Shown: positions 12,585 through 24,934, counted from the first letter of the stretch. The stretch: DNA of 64,000 nt from Bimuria novae-zelandiae CBS 107.79 (GCA_010015655.1 ML976702.1:413061-477060); one strand, 5' to 3'. Program-made: numbers and translations. Notes: generated by a model from the sequence alone, not told the origin.

Positions 12585-13790
12585 AGGATTAGGTGGCGAT
12601 ATGCCTGTGGCTCTAAAAGAGCTAAGGATAGTTAATTCCTTAAAGGAGGCCTTCCACGCATTCCAGAATAAGAGGAAGAAGTCGTCTTTAGTAATAAAAG
12701 CTAGGCCCTAGCTTCTATAAAGGTATCTTAATAGCTCTGCTAAGTAGGCTGTTAATAGAGGCTTAAACATCATAACGTTAAGTAGCTAAAGCGTATAAGT
12801 TAAATAAGGAGGTAGAATAGTAAGCAGGATCTTATTCTAATTATAGTAATTAATAAAGTCTATAGTGACATAAGATCCGTGGCCGTCTATAATTAAAAGT
12901 TAATATAATTGTTAAGTCTTCTCTTTTATACAGCGATTAAACACCTGCTTAAGCTAAGCAAGCCCGATATTATTGTTTATCCAGCCAGAGGGTAATAAGG
13001 TAATAAAGACTTCATAATATCCTGCCTTAATATCCTCTACCTAGCTTGATTGGATGCCCTTGTTGACAGCCTCATAGATGAGGCTTGGCGGCAGAGCTGA
13101 TCCATCAGCGCAGATACATGCCAGGAGCGTGATCCATGCGCGATTGCCATCTTAGAGTGATGCCCTAACTTCCTTCTTCTCCCACATTCGTCTGCTAAAT
13201 ATCCTCTTTAATCTACCAACAATACCAATCAGGCAGCCTTTCTCATCCATATTGTAGATATAACAAGGATCTATATAATATTAATCCATCTTGCTATGCA
13301 GAAGGTTGAAAAAGAGGCGATATTTATCTACTAAATTAGCTTTATAGCAATTACTGTCCATGCCGACTGCCCATTATGAAATAAGATAAATACTGTGTCA
13401 GTTAATAAAGCGCGTAACCTAGCTTTCGCTAACTGGCTCCTTTACTATCGTAGAGGCGAAGTTCTATATCATCTCTCTAGTAGGAGGCATATGTCTCTTT
13501 ATAAGTCTTTTAATATATTAAACAAGCTCCTCCTCTTGCTGTAGGGTGAGTTTCTGCTAGTTAATGTTCTTGACCTATCGAGGGCGCGTTACTCCCCGAT
13601 GCCTTCGGCCCAACGTAGATCGCTCAAGTCCACGCCTAGTAGCCACTTCTGTATATGAAAAATCTTCTCCTGGCTCTCGCGATTCGATTTCATCAATCGC
13701 ATCCTGATACGGATCCATATTGGTGGAGTTATCGCGTGCTGAAGTTAGGGTGTTTGGTGCTGCGCGGGCATTACGCGAATCCGGGCATTA

Positions 13791-14077
13791 TTATCGTTTC
13801 GGAAATACCTGCTCGACCCACAGAGCCAGCCAGTCATCGTCAATCCTTCCTTTTCTTGTATTTTCTTGAACGCAAAAAACTTAAATCTTCTAAAAAATTT
13901 AAGGGGGGTACTTATAACTCTATAGAAGCCCTTTATCTACTTTTAGTATATTATTATCCAAAGTTCCTTGTGTGGTGGAGAGAAAAGCGAAAAAAAGGAG
14001 ACCAGAACAGAAAATACGCGCAGTCTGATGAGAAATACGCCTTAAGTGGGTCGAGCAGGTATTTCCAGAATCACCGA
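13791..14077. mobile_element. 287-bp MITE with ends like E6
   Basis: It is flanked by TA at 13,789-13,790 and 14,078-14,079. The inverted ends share GGAAATACCTGCTCGACCC (from 13,801, and reversed near 14,050-14,069). Its outermost bases match the ends of E6: the left end (ttatcgtttc) resembles the right end of E6, and its right end (tcggtgattct read inward) resembles the left end of E6. It has no coding capacity and is probably a non-autonomous relative of E6. Confidence 0.68.
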
Positions 14078-14179
14078 TAACATGTTGGTTCAGCACTTGG
14101 CGCGGTTCGGCAAATGGCGCACCCCAACCAAATCACGCAGTTTACAACACCTCGTTACTGAGCCATCCACAATAGCTAG

Positions 14180-14351
14180 TGTCAGCATGGCACCTCAGTT
14201 CACACGGTATATGTGAACTGCATCTCTCACGTGACTCTTCGTCACCTGCTTACTCATCATGGTTGTGTATATAATCGCTCTCTGTAGCTCTCATAATACA
14301 ACAACCTTCTGCCTCATTCATCTCTTGTGCTTGGTCCGACCACATCCGACA
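14180..14351 (+). repeat. 5' LTR of the copia element
   Basis: Starts TGTCAG and ends CCGACA. It contains a TATA-like TATATAAT near 14,267 and a 7-bp inverted repeat (GTTCACA/TGTGAAC) near its start, both possible promoter parts. It keeps many CpA dinucleotides, so it is little touched by RIP. Confidence 0.93.
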
Positions 14352-14365
14352 GTTATGAGCCCGGT
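14352..14365 (+). promoter_or_regulatory. Primer-binding site, half-tRNA type
   Basis: GTTATGAGCCCGGT directly follows the LTR. It is complementary to the anticodon stem-loop of initiator tRNA-Met (CGGGCTCATAAC), not to a tRNA 3' end. Drosophila copia is known to prime from a half initiator tRNA-Met in this way. Confidence 0.7.
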
Positions 14366-14659
14366 ATCCCCGCACTACGCTGCGATACTTAAATAAGATT
14401 ATTTACTTTGTTAATTGCATTACACGTTATATACGTTACGATTATCCTCGCGTTATTGCACGCTTTATTGTCGTCGCATTACGTAACTCTTTAAGATTAT
14501 TTCTCACACCTATCAAAACTAAGTTTTTAATATCCTTTAACCACACTTCACGTTGTAATCGTCCTCGCGTCGCTGCACGCATCTTGTTATTGTATTACAA
14601 CACTCTTAAAGTTCTACTTTATATTTTCTGCCGACTAGCAAGGCAGCTCATTCGCCATT

Positions 14660-17600
14660 ATGGCTACCACTACTAGCACTGATGCTCGTGCTACCACTGT
14701 TCTCCAAGGTTCAGCAGACTGGACACCTTGGTATGCTGCCAAACGACGATACGCTACCATCAAGGGCGTATGGCAGTACTGCGACCCTGACTCTACTACG
14801 ATAACTCCACCACCTATTACAGAGCCGTCTAATGACAGCACCGCTAATACGTGGAAGATCTGGGAGATTAAATCTAAACGTTAAGAGTCAATTATAAAGG
14901 CGATTAGTAAGGTCAATCTTAAGATCTTACGCACTGTCGCAACAACCCATGTCTACCTTATTAACAGGGCGGAGCATGACGATCCACGGAGCCAGCTTAC
15001 GACGCTCCGAAAGCATTTTAAGGTCACGGACCAACAGCGGAGGCTAGAGCTTGCCACCCAATACACTAATATCTAAAAGAAGCCAAGGAACCAGAGCGTT
15101 TAGGCTTGGCTAGATGAATACTCGCAAATCACATCTTAATGTGTCCAAGAGGACATGCCAGAGATGACGGAAACGCGAGCGCAATGGCGATTCATCTATG
15201 CTGTACGGGACTCTGGAGATGAGGCATGGGCGCAAGCGCAGTTCCTTGCTATGGAGCAAGGAGAGGCAAGTGACGTTATGCCGACACTAACTCTCTAAGA
15301 CTTGATAAGCCGTTATTGGAGAACGGTGCCTATAACCTAACACTTAGCTAAGGCGCTAGGCAGCTTTACATTGTAATCTTCCTTGTTAATTACAGAGCTG
15401 TTGCCGAACACCCGAAGGGACTAATTGAAATGTGTCTGTAGACTACACACCTTAATACTTTAGTGCTTTACACTTAATACTGAGGCTGAAGGTAGGCGAA
15501 AGGACTTTAAGCCTACTTTAAAGGCTTTGTCTTAGCTTGTTAAGGCCTTTCGCAACAAGGACACTCTTAAGAAGGCTAAGAAGGCCTATAAGGATGCAAA
15601 TATTTGGTGGACATTTGATATGGAAAAAGCTAAAGCTGAGCTAGCTAAACGCAAAAAGAACTCCGCATCACGTTAGACCTATAAAGCTGACACTGGTACA
15701 GACTGCAGCTCAGACGGATACGCGTTAAATGTAGCCTACTTTATGCAACCCTCGCAATCCTTGCAACCCTCGCAATCCTTGCAACCCTCGCAACTCTTGC
15801 AATTAAACTCTGCATCTTTGTTGCACGATCGATTACTACAGAACCGATGGGTGATAGACCTAGGTTTAAATGTCCACATCTGCAACAGGACAGGTGTTAA
15901 TTGGAAGCAGACTAGGCTTCCTTCCTCCCAAGACACTGTACAAGCAGGCTGCAACTCGCACCGAGTTGAGGCATAGGGAGAAGTAACTCTTAATATGAGA
16001 AGGGGCAATAAGACAGCCTTAATTACTCTTAAGAACGTGGCATACATCCTAGGGTTTATTGCTAATATCTTCAGTCTTAGCTGTTGCAAGAAGATCTACT
16101 TTAACTTAAAGACAAACAGGCTTTTTAAGAAAGATAAGTCTTAGGTCTTTTTAGAACTCAAACGAGTTAGAGGCCACTGGTTCTTAAACGCTTAAGACGC
16201 TGGACAGCCTTTTCAGGCTATGGTAGCTAACTCCACCCACGCAAAGTCACCTTAAGTTATCACCGTAATGTAAGCATATTAAGTGCTTGGACACCTAAGC
16301 TATTAAGCTATCGAGCATCTTAAAGACTCGAATACAGGCCTTAGAGTAGGCACTAATGGTAGAGGTGATTAGTGGACAGATGCATGTACCTCATGCATCA
16401 AGGGCAAGATGAAGGAAGACGTCAGTCGACGACCTCGCGCTGACAAAGCCTATCGCCCGTTTTATCGCATTATTGTCGACATCATCCAACTCCAGAAGCA
16501 TGGTGAGGCATGCTATAATGGAGATGTCTGGGCATTGCATGCAGTGTGCGAGTACACGAAGCTCCACGAAATCTGTACTCTCAAGAATCGACATAAGGCT
16601 ACTGTCGTTCCTGCGATCACTCGCCTCATCAACAAGATTGAGCGGGTGTATGGCTACCAAGTAGCTATTGTCTTTATAGATGGAGACGTTGGATATGGAC
16701 GAGCAGAAGCTAATTTGGGCTCTTCCGCTTAGGAAGTCCTTACGTCGGCTGGCATTAAGGTTAAGATGAGGTCTCCAGACACTCCTGCACAGCTTGGGGG
16801 TGCTGAACGAGCCAGAGCGATTATTGTCACTGTTGCTAGGGTTCTTCGAATCCATGCTAGTCTACCTAAGACCTTAGCCAATAAGCTAGTCTGCACAGCA
16901 GCCAGGCTACTTAACATTACGCCTACGAAATCTATCAACTGGCGTACACCGCAGGAGATGGTCACTGGCGTCCGCCCCGACTTCTCTCAACTCCACGTTA
17001 TTGGAAGCCGTGGATTTGTGCTTAACAAGCACCTCCTAAGAAGAGACAAACTCGAAGACCGCACCTTTGAGGGATACCTACTTAGATATGACGCCTTAAA
17101 TATCTATCGAGTGTGGCTACTTGCCACGAATCGCGTTATCCGCGTACGCGACGTACGCTTTATTAACGAACTTTACAAGGATAAGCCGTCCACTTAACTA
17201 GCAAGGCCTTATATCGTTGAGTCTGCACACATTCCTGAGGAGGAATACGATAGTAATACTATCGTAGTCGCATAGCTAATGACACAGCGACAAGTAATAG
17301 TTACCTCTTTCCCTGTGCAGAAGGAGATTTAATAATTGCCTTCTCCAATAATCACTGCTCGTACTACTCCCGACCAAATAGAGTAATAGCTATTCCAGGA
17401 GTCCTCTGCTTCTAGGGCTTCTTAGCACACGACACCTGGGGGGTGGAACGTTGATGAGAATCCTGAAGAAGACGCAGACACGGCCAGAATAGCTGTTCCA
17501 ACGCGTGAACATGACACGAATCAACTATATGTCCTAGATCGGCGACATAACAATGCTCCGCAACGACGAGATCCAAATTTCTCACAGGACAATATTATTA

Positions 17601-19390
17601 CTGGCAGAAGACGTCGCCAAGCGCACTTTATTAAGGCTAGTCCTTTGACTAAGTACTACACCTTTACTGCTATGATGCAGCAATCTTATGAGGCTACTTC
17701 TATTGCCTTACAACCCAGGATCAAGCGTGATCCTACTCGCATTCATCGCGACGATCTTCCTCCTCCACCACGTAACTGGAAGGAGCTTAAGCATCACGCA
17801 CATGGAAAGCAATTTGAAGCTACTGGAGTAACTAAGTTCAATAGCTACTGGGAGAAGGGCACCTTTGCCTCACTAAATATCACAGCCAAGAACACTACAG
17901 ATGCGGTACCTTTGATGTGGGTATTTACCTACAAGTTTAATGAGGATGGATATCTGCTCAAGTACAAGGCCCGCCTCGTCGTCCGTGGAGACCTTCAAGG
18001 GCAGTATGGCGACACATACGCAGCTACTCTTGCCGCCCGCCTCTTCCGAGCTCTTATGGCCCTTACGTGTGCCTTTAACCTTAAGGCTATGCAATACGAT
18101 GTGCCAAGCGCCTTCCTTAATGCTTTCCTAGATCGCATTCTCTATGTAAGAACTCCAGATAGTTTCCAAGACAAGTATAGCCAGATTCTCCGTCTTCTAC
18201 GAGCCTTGTATGGCTTAAAAGAAGCTCCACGCCTGTGGGCTCTACACTTCCAAGCTTCACTGCGAAAGCTTGGCCTACACCCTGTTCATGGCTTTCCATG
18301 CCTCTGGATGAACAGCCGGGTAATTCTCTTTTTCTACGTGGACGATATCATCATCCTCTATCACCCTAACTACCAAGAAGATTTCGAGAAGCTCGAACGA
18401 TAGCTTATTAAGCTCTATAACCTTCGTCAAATTGGCGATGTTAAATGGTTCCTTGGTATCCGAGTTGAGCGCGTTCTTGCTAGCCGTCAGCTCTACCTAG
18501 TCCAGGATGCGTTTATTAACAAGGTCTGCACTGAGTTTGACCTTATCTACGCTGATGGAAGATACCCTTCTACGCCTCTCTCCTTAACTTCGAGACTTGC
18601 ACCCTATGATGGCATCTCTAAGCTATCAAACACTAAGACCTACCAACGCCTTGTAGGTAACCTGGCTTACATCGAAACTATAACGCGACCTGACGTCGCA
18701 CACGCTCACTCGGTCCTTGCAAGGTTTCTCACAAACCCCGGACTAATCCACCTCTCCGAGATCAAGCACGTGTGGCAATACCTGTACGGTACTAGATACC
18801 TTGCCATCAGTGCTCGAGGGGGTGAACCTACTCAGACCTATGCCATAAAAATTAACTTAACAACCCCTACCTTCTTTGGTGCTGCTGATGCATCATTTAG
18901 AGACGATGTTGAGACTCGTCGATCGTCTGCTGGATACGTCTTTATGCTTTATGGCATGCCTATTGACTGGAAAGCCACTGTGCTTCGGTCAGTCACTCGT
19001 TCTACCACTGAAGCAGAGCTATATGCTCTCTCAGCTGCTGGCGTTGAATCGCAATACTGGGATCGCTTCTGCCGCAACATCGGCTTCACGCTTCACACTA
19101 AGAAGGCTCTCTGGTGTGACAATGCGCAGACTGTACGCCTTGTCGAAGGTGACGCTGATTGCATCCAAACGAAGCTTCGCCATGTTGATATCCACCAAAT
19201 GTGGCTTCGCCAGGAGGTAGATTGTGGAAGAATTACTGTTGAATGGAAGCCTACTGCTGAGATGCCTGCTGATGGCTTTACAAAGCTACTTCCTCGACAG
19301 AAACACGAGAACTTCATACGCCAGCTTGGCCTAAAGGACATTTATTACCTTATTGTTAAGCACTCGCCTTATCCTGTACCCCTTAGTTAG
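14660..19390 (+). pseudogene. copia gag-pol pseudogene (1,576 codons, about 27 nonsense codons)
   Basis: One frame from ATG 14,660 to TAG 19,388-19,390 with no net frameshift. Order: gag-like N-terminus with a W-x-x-W segment, protease/linker region with a QPSQSL repeat (15,740-15,800), integrase (about 16,300-17,200), reverse transcriptase with FYVDDIIIL (about 18,330), and RNase H (about 18,870-19,300, DASF and TRSTTEAELYAL). About 27 TAA/TAG codons break it, seemingly at glutamine positions, as expected for CAA/CAG to TAA/TAG changes. It cannot make polyprotein without suppression. Confidence 0.9.
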
Positions 19391-19484
19391 TTGGAATAGC
19401 TGCGCGGTGCGCGCACAGGTTTCACTCTCTTCCTATTTTTGTTGTTTGTGAGGTCTCTATCCAACATGGATACCTCAGGGGGTG

Positions 19485-19656
19485 TGTCAGCATGGCACCT
19501 CAGTTCACACGGTATATGTGAACTGCATCTCTCACGTGACTCTTCGTCACCTGCTTACTCATCATGGTTGTGTATATAATCGCTCTCTGTAGCTCTCACA
19601 ATACAACAACCTTCTGCCTCATTCATCTCTTGTGCTTGGTCCGACCACATCCGACA
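19485..19656 (+). repeat. 3' LTR of the copia element
   Basis: 172 bp, identical to the 5' LTR except for one C where the 5' copy has T. A purine run (AGGGGG at 19,477-19,482) lies just upstream and probably primes plus-strand synthesis. Confidence 0.93.
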
Positions 19657-19717
19657 GCTAGAATATTCTAATAATTCATTTAATTACTATATAAATTGCT
19701 GCGAAAAAGATGTACTA

Positions 19718-21610
19718 CTAGAATTTCGCTAGAAGTTTAATATTGCGGCCACGGCGCGTTGTTATTGTGGGTGCTAGATCACGCCCTATTTCATCACCCC
19801 TATCCCCCCTACCCTCAGCAACCACCACACGTTGCTTTTTTTTCTATTTTGGCGCTACGGCAGGCTTTGAGACCTTCCTCTTTCCCTTTTAGGAAGTTTA
19901 TATAGCCTTTTCGGAGTTTTCTTTCTCCTAAATCCTTTGTTATTGCTCAGCCTGTTTCTCCGCCGCGACCCTCTCCTTTTCCTCCCTTTTCTTAACCCTT
20001 AACCTTTCTCTCTCTTTCTTCTCCTGCAGGTTACGTAGCTTAGCTAAGGTTATTTCTGCCTTCTTACGCGCTTTTTCGAGTTCTACTTTCTCTTTCTCCT
20101 TATCTATAACGCTCTTGCGTACTCTAGCCTCCCTTAGCTTCCTCGGGGACTAGAAAACTGCACCACCGTAGTACTCCCTGCGTTGTTACAGGTCTAGAGG
20201 CTTGCTCTTCTTCTGCTGCTTCTTCTTAACTTGTAGGGCCTTTGTCAGGCCTTGTACCTCAGCGTGGAGGATGTCATTTTAAACAGAGATGTGGTAAAGA
20301 GAACGCTTCAGCTTCTGCACCTCCCTACTACCCTCCTCCCTCACAGTATTACGCACGAGGGTCTCGATTTTAAGCCAATCCTTGCCGCTAAGTACAGAGG
20401 TACTGCTCTCTCTTGAATCCTGCTCCACTGGAGTTGATGGCCTGTATTTCTGAAGGATAACCTTAGCGTTACGGGGCCATATACTAGTGGCCTTAAAGGA
20501 CTTTAGAATCATTTTCTTCTTAAAGGAGATGGTCTAGGCTTCCTAGAAGAGAGGGAAGAAGTCTCCTTTCTTTACTAAGAGTAGCCCCTAGGCCTCGTGG
20601 AGATAGGTAGTGAGGGCTTTTAAGTAGGCTAATAAAAGAGGCTTAAAGAGTACTACATTAAGGGGCTGCAGCGTGTGGGTACTATAAGGGGGGAATATTA
20701 TAAGGAGAATCCGATTGTGGTCACAGTAGTTGATAAACTCTCTTGTTACGTGGGACCCATAGCCATCCACGATTAGTAGTTAGTAGGACTAACGAGCTTT
20801 TGCTTTTGTGTACCGATCGAAGACCTGCTCAAGCCACGCAAGGCCTATATCGTTGTTAGTCCATCTATTAGGAGATATAGTGACGAATACCACATGCTTC
20901 CCAGCCTCAATATCCTCTACCCAGGCCGATTGGAGAGCGTTATTGGCAGCTGCAAATAGTAGCCCTAGTGGCAACGCAGTTCTATCAGCGCAGACGCAAG
21001 CTAGGATGATCATCCACTCTCTATTACCATCTTAGAGGGCTGATTTCACTTCCCCGCGGTCCCACATAGCTTTGCTAAAGATCCTTTTGCTTCTTCTAAT
21101 CACTCCTGTAAGGAAGCCCTTCTCATCCATATTATACGTGTAACGAGGCTCTATATTGTACTCCTCCATTTTCTCTAGTAGAAGTTAAAAGAATTGCTCG
21201 TATTTAGCCCCTAAATTAGCTTGGTGGCGCGCGCGATCTATTCTAGTAACCTAATAAGGGGTGATTTTAACGTTGTAATAGTTAATAAATCGGGTAACCT
21301 AGCTTTTTCCTACTAGTTATTCGCCGTTAGTTTTTGTAATTAATAAAGCAAAATTCTGCAGCATTTCTCTTGTAGGTGGTAGATAACGGCCTATAAGCTT
21401 TTCTATATAGCTTACAAGCTCTAGTTCTTGTTAAGGGGTAAGTTTTCGCCGTTGGAGTTGTTGCTCTTTTATCGGCACGTTTTTGCCCTGGTGTATCCTC
21501 CTTAACGTAGTGTCTGGTACACCATATTTTTTCGCTATTTTTCGATACGAGAATTCTTCTCCTAGTCCGCGCGATTCGATTTCTTCAATTGCCTTGTCAA
21601 TTGGATCCAT
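19718..21610 (-). pseudogene. E5 transposase pseudogene (pogo type)
   Basis: From ATG 21,608-21,610 the frame is kept for 630 codons to TAG 19,718-19,720. It shows the N-terminal HTH (MDPIDKAIEEIESRG), the CENP-B/Tc5 HTH, then the catalytic triad context: MDEKGF, DGYGSH, and the PPYSTHTLQPLNV segment where the third acid of DDE_1 enzymes sits (here Asn, a possible G-to-A loss). A Lys/Glu-rich coiled coil ends it. A handful of in-frame TAA/TAG codons mark it as inactive, but it is the best template for the family. Confidence 0.83.
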
Positions 21611-21913
21611 ATTGGCTGAGTTATGGGTGGGTGAAGGATTGGGTGGAAAATGCGGGGGTGCGCCATTTGCCGAACCGCGCCAAGTGCTGAACCAACATGT
21701 TATCGGTGCTCTCCGAAATACCGTCCCGCCCCACTTCGGGTAGCCGAAGTGGACCCAGCTTCCCGGAAAATATTTTCTATCACCCAATTTATTAGTAAAA
21801 CAATAATTACAGCGAATATTTACCTTATATTAATACCTATATTATGCCGCCGCGTAGTTAACGTAAGCGTATAGCTACCTAGCTATTTAACAGGGGTTAA
21901 AATCCTTTAAAAT

Positions 21914-23548
21914 GTGCGCGCCAGGCGCCTGCAGCAGCTACTAAAGGTGCCAAGTTATAAAGAAAAGTATCTAAGAAGGCTCCTCCTCCGGCGGAAGGCA
22001 ACGCTGTATCTAATCTAGTTAGCCTTAATTAAGATATCGAGCCTCCGTCTGCGCAGCCATTGCCAGCAATTATATTATTTAGTAATCTACCTAGTGACCT
22101 GCCTAGTAACCCACCCAGCGGATGTATATCTAATCTAATTAGCAACCCTACGCAGGGAGAAACTTAGGAAAATAAGCCAAAATTAGCTACTAGGGTATCC
22201 AAAGCAGAGTCGCCGTATGTTACTTGCCGCTAGCAGGCCTTTATAGGTCCTAAAAAGGAGCTCTATAAGCCAAGATTCAATACAGAGTTTATCCTAGAGC
22301 ACTACTACGCTAGTTAGCTTTAAATATAGGTAAATAAGGTTGCTTAAGACTTAGCTATAGAGATAACTTTACTATAGAAAGTAATAATTAGGGACGTTTC
22401 TAGCTGCGCGTACAGGCAAAAGACCCTAAAAAGGTAAAAGCTATAGTAATTACTTAAGCGTAGAGACGCTACTAGCTTTATCTATATTATAAAGCACGCG
22501 TAGCACCTAAGGAAGTCCTTAATTAATATAACGTATCTTAACTTTAAACGCGACGCTTATTACTAAGTCTATAGAGGTAATTAGTCCTATAGGCTAATAA
22601 CATAGCAGAGGCTCGTCCAGCTCCTAGGGCCAGGTTCAACTTACTATAACACAAAGGCAGCTACAAGAGCTGCTAGAGATCCTTGCTAGCCATGCTGTCG
22701 CTAAGGGACCTTTAATAGCTATCCGCGATAAGTGGAGGTGCCAGGATACCTACTGTGGTAACTACCCGTACGTCTGCTGGGTCCAGCGTACGCCTGGCCA
22801 GCCTAATCAATTTGAGAACCATTTCCCAGTGAGCAGTAATATTGTGGCCATGTGGGCGCGCAACATTAGCCTCGAGAGGTGCAGCGTCGACGTGCCAGAC
22901 GATACTGTACGCCTTGCTCTGCGTACAGCGAGGGACCTGAAGGCGAAAGAGAAGGCAAAGGAGAAGGCGCAACAGGGCTTAGCGTCTACGTCTGTGTTTA
23001 CAGCAGATAGCTTTATAAGCGCGATTGCTGCCAGCGCGCTGTCTGTTAGTTAGTTAGCATAAAGTTAGCTACTTGCATGGTAGGCACCTATACCTGCAGC
23101 GCCTACTGTTAGCTCTGCGAGTGCTCCGAGCGTGCCAGCGCTAGCGTGGAAAGATCTAACATGGAGAGATCTAACGTACGAGAATAACATGGAGCTCTTA
23201 TATCAGACTTGGCACTTCTTTAACTAGTAGATAGATTAGGCAATGGCTGCAGAGGTGCTAGAGATTAGGACGGTATTTAGAAGGGTTGTTAAGGCCGGGC
23301 GGATCGATCTAAACATGCTAATAGATAGATCTAATACAGGTATGCTGTACGAGATTTAGAGAGATAATTTTAAGCTGCTAATCGCACTGCTTCTACGACT
23401 CCGTAAAATGGCATTTCGGTGGCAACTCTAGTATCCTGGACTTTCAGAGAGTGATCGAGAGGCATGTAGGGAGCTACAGCGGCAAGATAATGAGCAGAAA
23501 CAGCAGCTGAGAGCTACTCAGGCAGAGGGCGGAGAGACGATCGTGTAG
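21914..23548 (+). pseudogene. E6 accessory protein gene, unknown function, broken
   Basis: A rightward frame of about 540 codons with many TAA/TAG codons and one frameshift near 22,640. The first part is Pro/Ser-rich; the middle is basic. Near 22,730-22,860 there is a compact Cys/His region (W-x-C-x4-C-x6-C-W, then a His about 15 residues on) followed by MWARNI, then a charged Lys/Glu/Ala helix. The Cys/His pattern suggests metal binding. I do not recognise the family with certainty. Its place between the ends of E6 suggests that it moves with the transposase. Confidence 0.55.
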
Positions 23549-23929
23549 AGGTGATCGTGTAGAGGTGATCGAGCAGAGGGCGTAGAGGTGTTATCTTCGA
23601 CGCGTAGGGCACGGGCCATATCCTATAGATATCGCCCGATATGATTATCTTGTTCGTATAATCAAACACTAACTTTCTCGCCTTATCTGCTCACCGTACG
23701 CCTCACCCTCTACAACTCTACCACCACGCTAGCTACACTAAAATAGATAATAGCAATTAATTTAGCAGCCTTAGATTACCCTTACACTACTATAAGATTA
23801 CTATATTTATATTATAGCAGGTGCTAGATTTCTAATCTCTAAAACTAACTCTGACAGAATATATCCAACTATATACTACTAACGATAGTATAAAACTACT
23901 CCGGTAAATACTAAATATATACTATTAAC

Positions 23930-24934
23930 TATAGTATAATACCTCTATGGCGCCTACCTATAGTACCTAAAGAAGTTACCTATAAAGCTTTTATAGTATA
24001 CACTTAATATAGCTTCCTTTAAAAAATACTTAAATTTATTGTACGCCTTAGCGCCCTAGTAATACCACTAGATCTAGGTCTTTAACGCCTTAAAGGTCTA
24101 CTTAATTAGATTTATATTAGGTAAGTAAGAAGGTAAAAACTTTATAATTACGCCTGCCTCTGCGCATATATTAGCTAGCCTTACTAATTAATAGATAGAC
24201 GCGTTGTCGAGGACTATTACTAAGCGTTTTCCTAGCTAAGGACTATAGTGTGGGAGTACTTAATTAGCAATAAAGTCCTCTATTAGCTCTGTAGTAATCG
24301 CTCCCTAAAAAATCGTATAGGCAAGGTATCCGTCAACGTCTATAGCTAGTAGTAAGCTCCACCTCTCTAAGCGCTTAGCTAAGTAGTTAACGTAGCAGGC
24401 TATATTAATTTTACTCTAATTATACTTTTAATCCCCTATACGCTCGTGGCAAGCGCTCTTATTAAGGTAGATAATTTAATTAGGTTAATAGATTTGCTAG
24501 TAACGCGCTTAAAAGGCTTAATAAAGACCCTTATAATGCTCTTTAGCTACTTTTAAGGCTATCTTCCTACTCTATCGCATAGCTTTAAGCTCTTTATCTA
24601 GAGTTATAAGAGATACCTTAACGTCGTACTTATCGTATAAGAAGTCCTGCATCTTATCTATATAAGATATTAGCTTGCTACGCAGTATCTTAAGCAGCGC
24701 GTCTCTATAGTATTACTTAAGTAAAGGTAGCCTACCACGACGTACGTATCTTAGCCTAATTAGCTTACTAAAGGTTTTTAGGTTAAGCCTGTATTTGCGT
24801 ACTATTTTTAGGTTAACGCTAAGCTCTCTATAGATAGCTTTATTATTTTTCCCATTGTTAACGCGATCTATAATAGCCTAAATAAGTAATTACTATAGGC
24901 AGTGCCTGGTAGGTCTCCCTGGATCCTGTAGCAT
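23930..24934 (-). pseudogene. E6 transposase pseudogene (DDE_3, IS630/Tc1 type)
   Basis: Starts at ATG 24,932-24,934 (MLQDPGRPTRH). A helix-turn-helix (AIYRELSV) is followed by the catalytic core: a segment where the first Asp is expected reads YLNKSACHER, so D appears as N (G-to-A). The second Asp is in VIVLDNASIY, and the last acidic motif region is LPSYLPNINLIK, in place of the usual SPDLNPIE. In-frame TAA/TAG codons are frequent. The 3' end is approximate. Inactive through RIP-like mutation. Confidence 0.72.

Larger units (their letters stand above)
5801..13718 (-). pseudogene. E3 transposase pseudogene, split by a LINE
   Basis: Start ATG is at 13,716-13,718, stop TAA at 5801-5803. Removing 6049 bp (the LINE plus one 13-bp target copy) leaves 1866 nt, 622 codons, the same length as in E1. 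The domain order is psq HTH, CENP-B/Tc5 HTH, DDE_1 core, coiled-coil tail. Many TAA/TAG codons interrupt it. The part near 5,900-6,090 gives the Lys/Arg-rich tail. Confidence 0.83.
14180..19656 (+). mobile_element. Ty1/copia LTR retrotransposon
   Basis: Two 172-bp LTRs (TG...CA) enclose a gag-pol region of about 5.1 kb, with a 5-bp target duplication GCTAG at 14,175-14,179 and 19,657-19,661. The LTRs differ at one position (a T/C transition). A primer-binding site starts right after the 5' LTR and a short purine tract precedes the 3' LTR. The gene order integrase, reverse transcriptase, RNase H is the Ty1/copia order. It sits in the left end of E5 and is therefore younger than E5. Confidence 0.93.
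14080..21700 (-). mobile_element. E5: third pogo-like transposon family, carrying a Ty1/copia element
   Basis: Terminal repeats of nearly 50 bp (starting ACATGTTGGTTCAGCACTTG) match at 14,080 and, inverted, up to 21,700; both are flanked by TA. The transposase runs leftward from 21,610. A complete Ty1/copia element is inserted near its left end at 14,180-19,656. Of the pogo copies here E5 is the least mutated and shows the catalytic motifs best. Confidence 0.88.

Noticed and set aside
13655..14080. 141-codon + strand frame
   Set aside because: It is antisense to the E3 transposase start and crosses the E3-MITE junction, so it cannot be a gene.
14660..19390. Idea of a variant genetic code with UAR read as Gln in the transposons
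   Set aside because: The host genes in the same window end normally at TAA, TAG and TGA, and C-to-T change at CpA explains the pattern in repeats.
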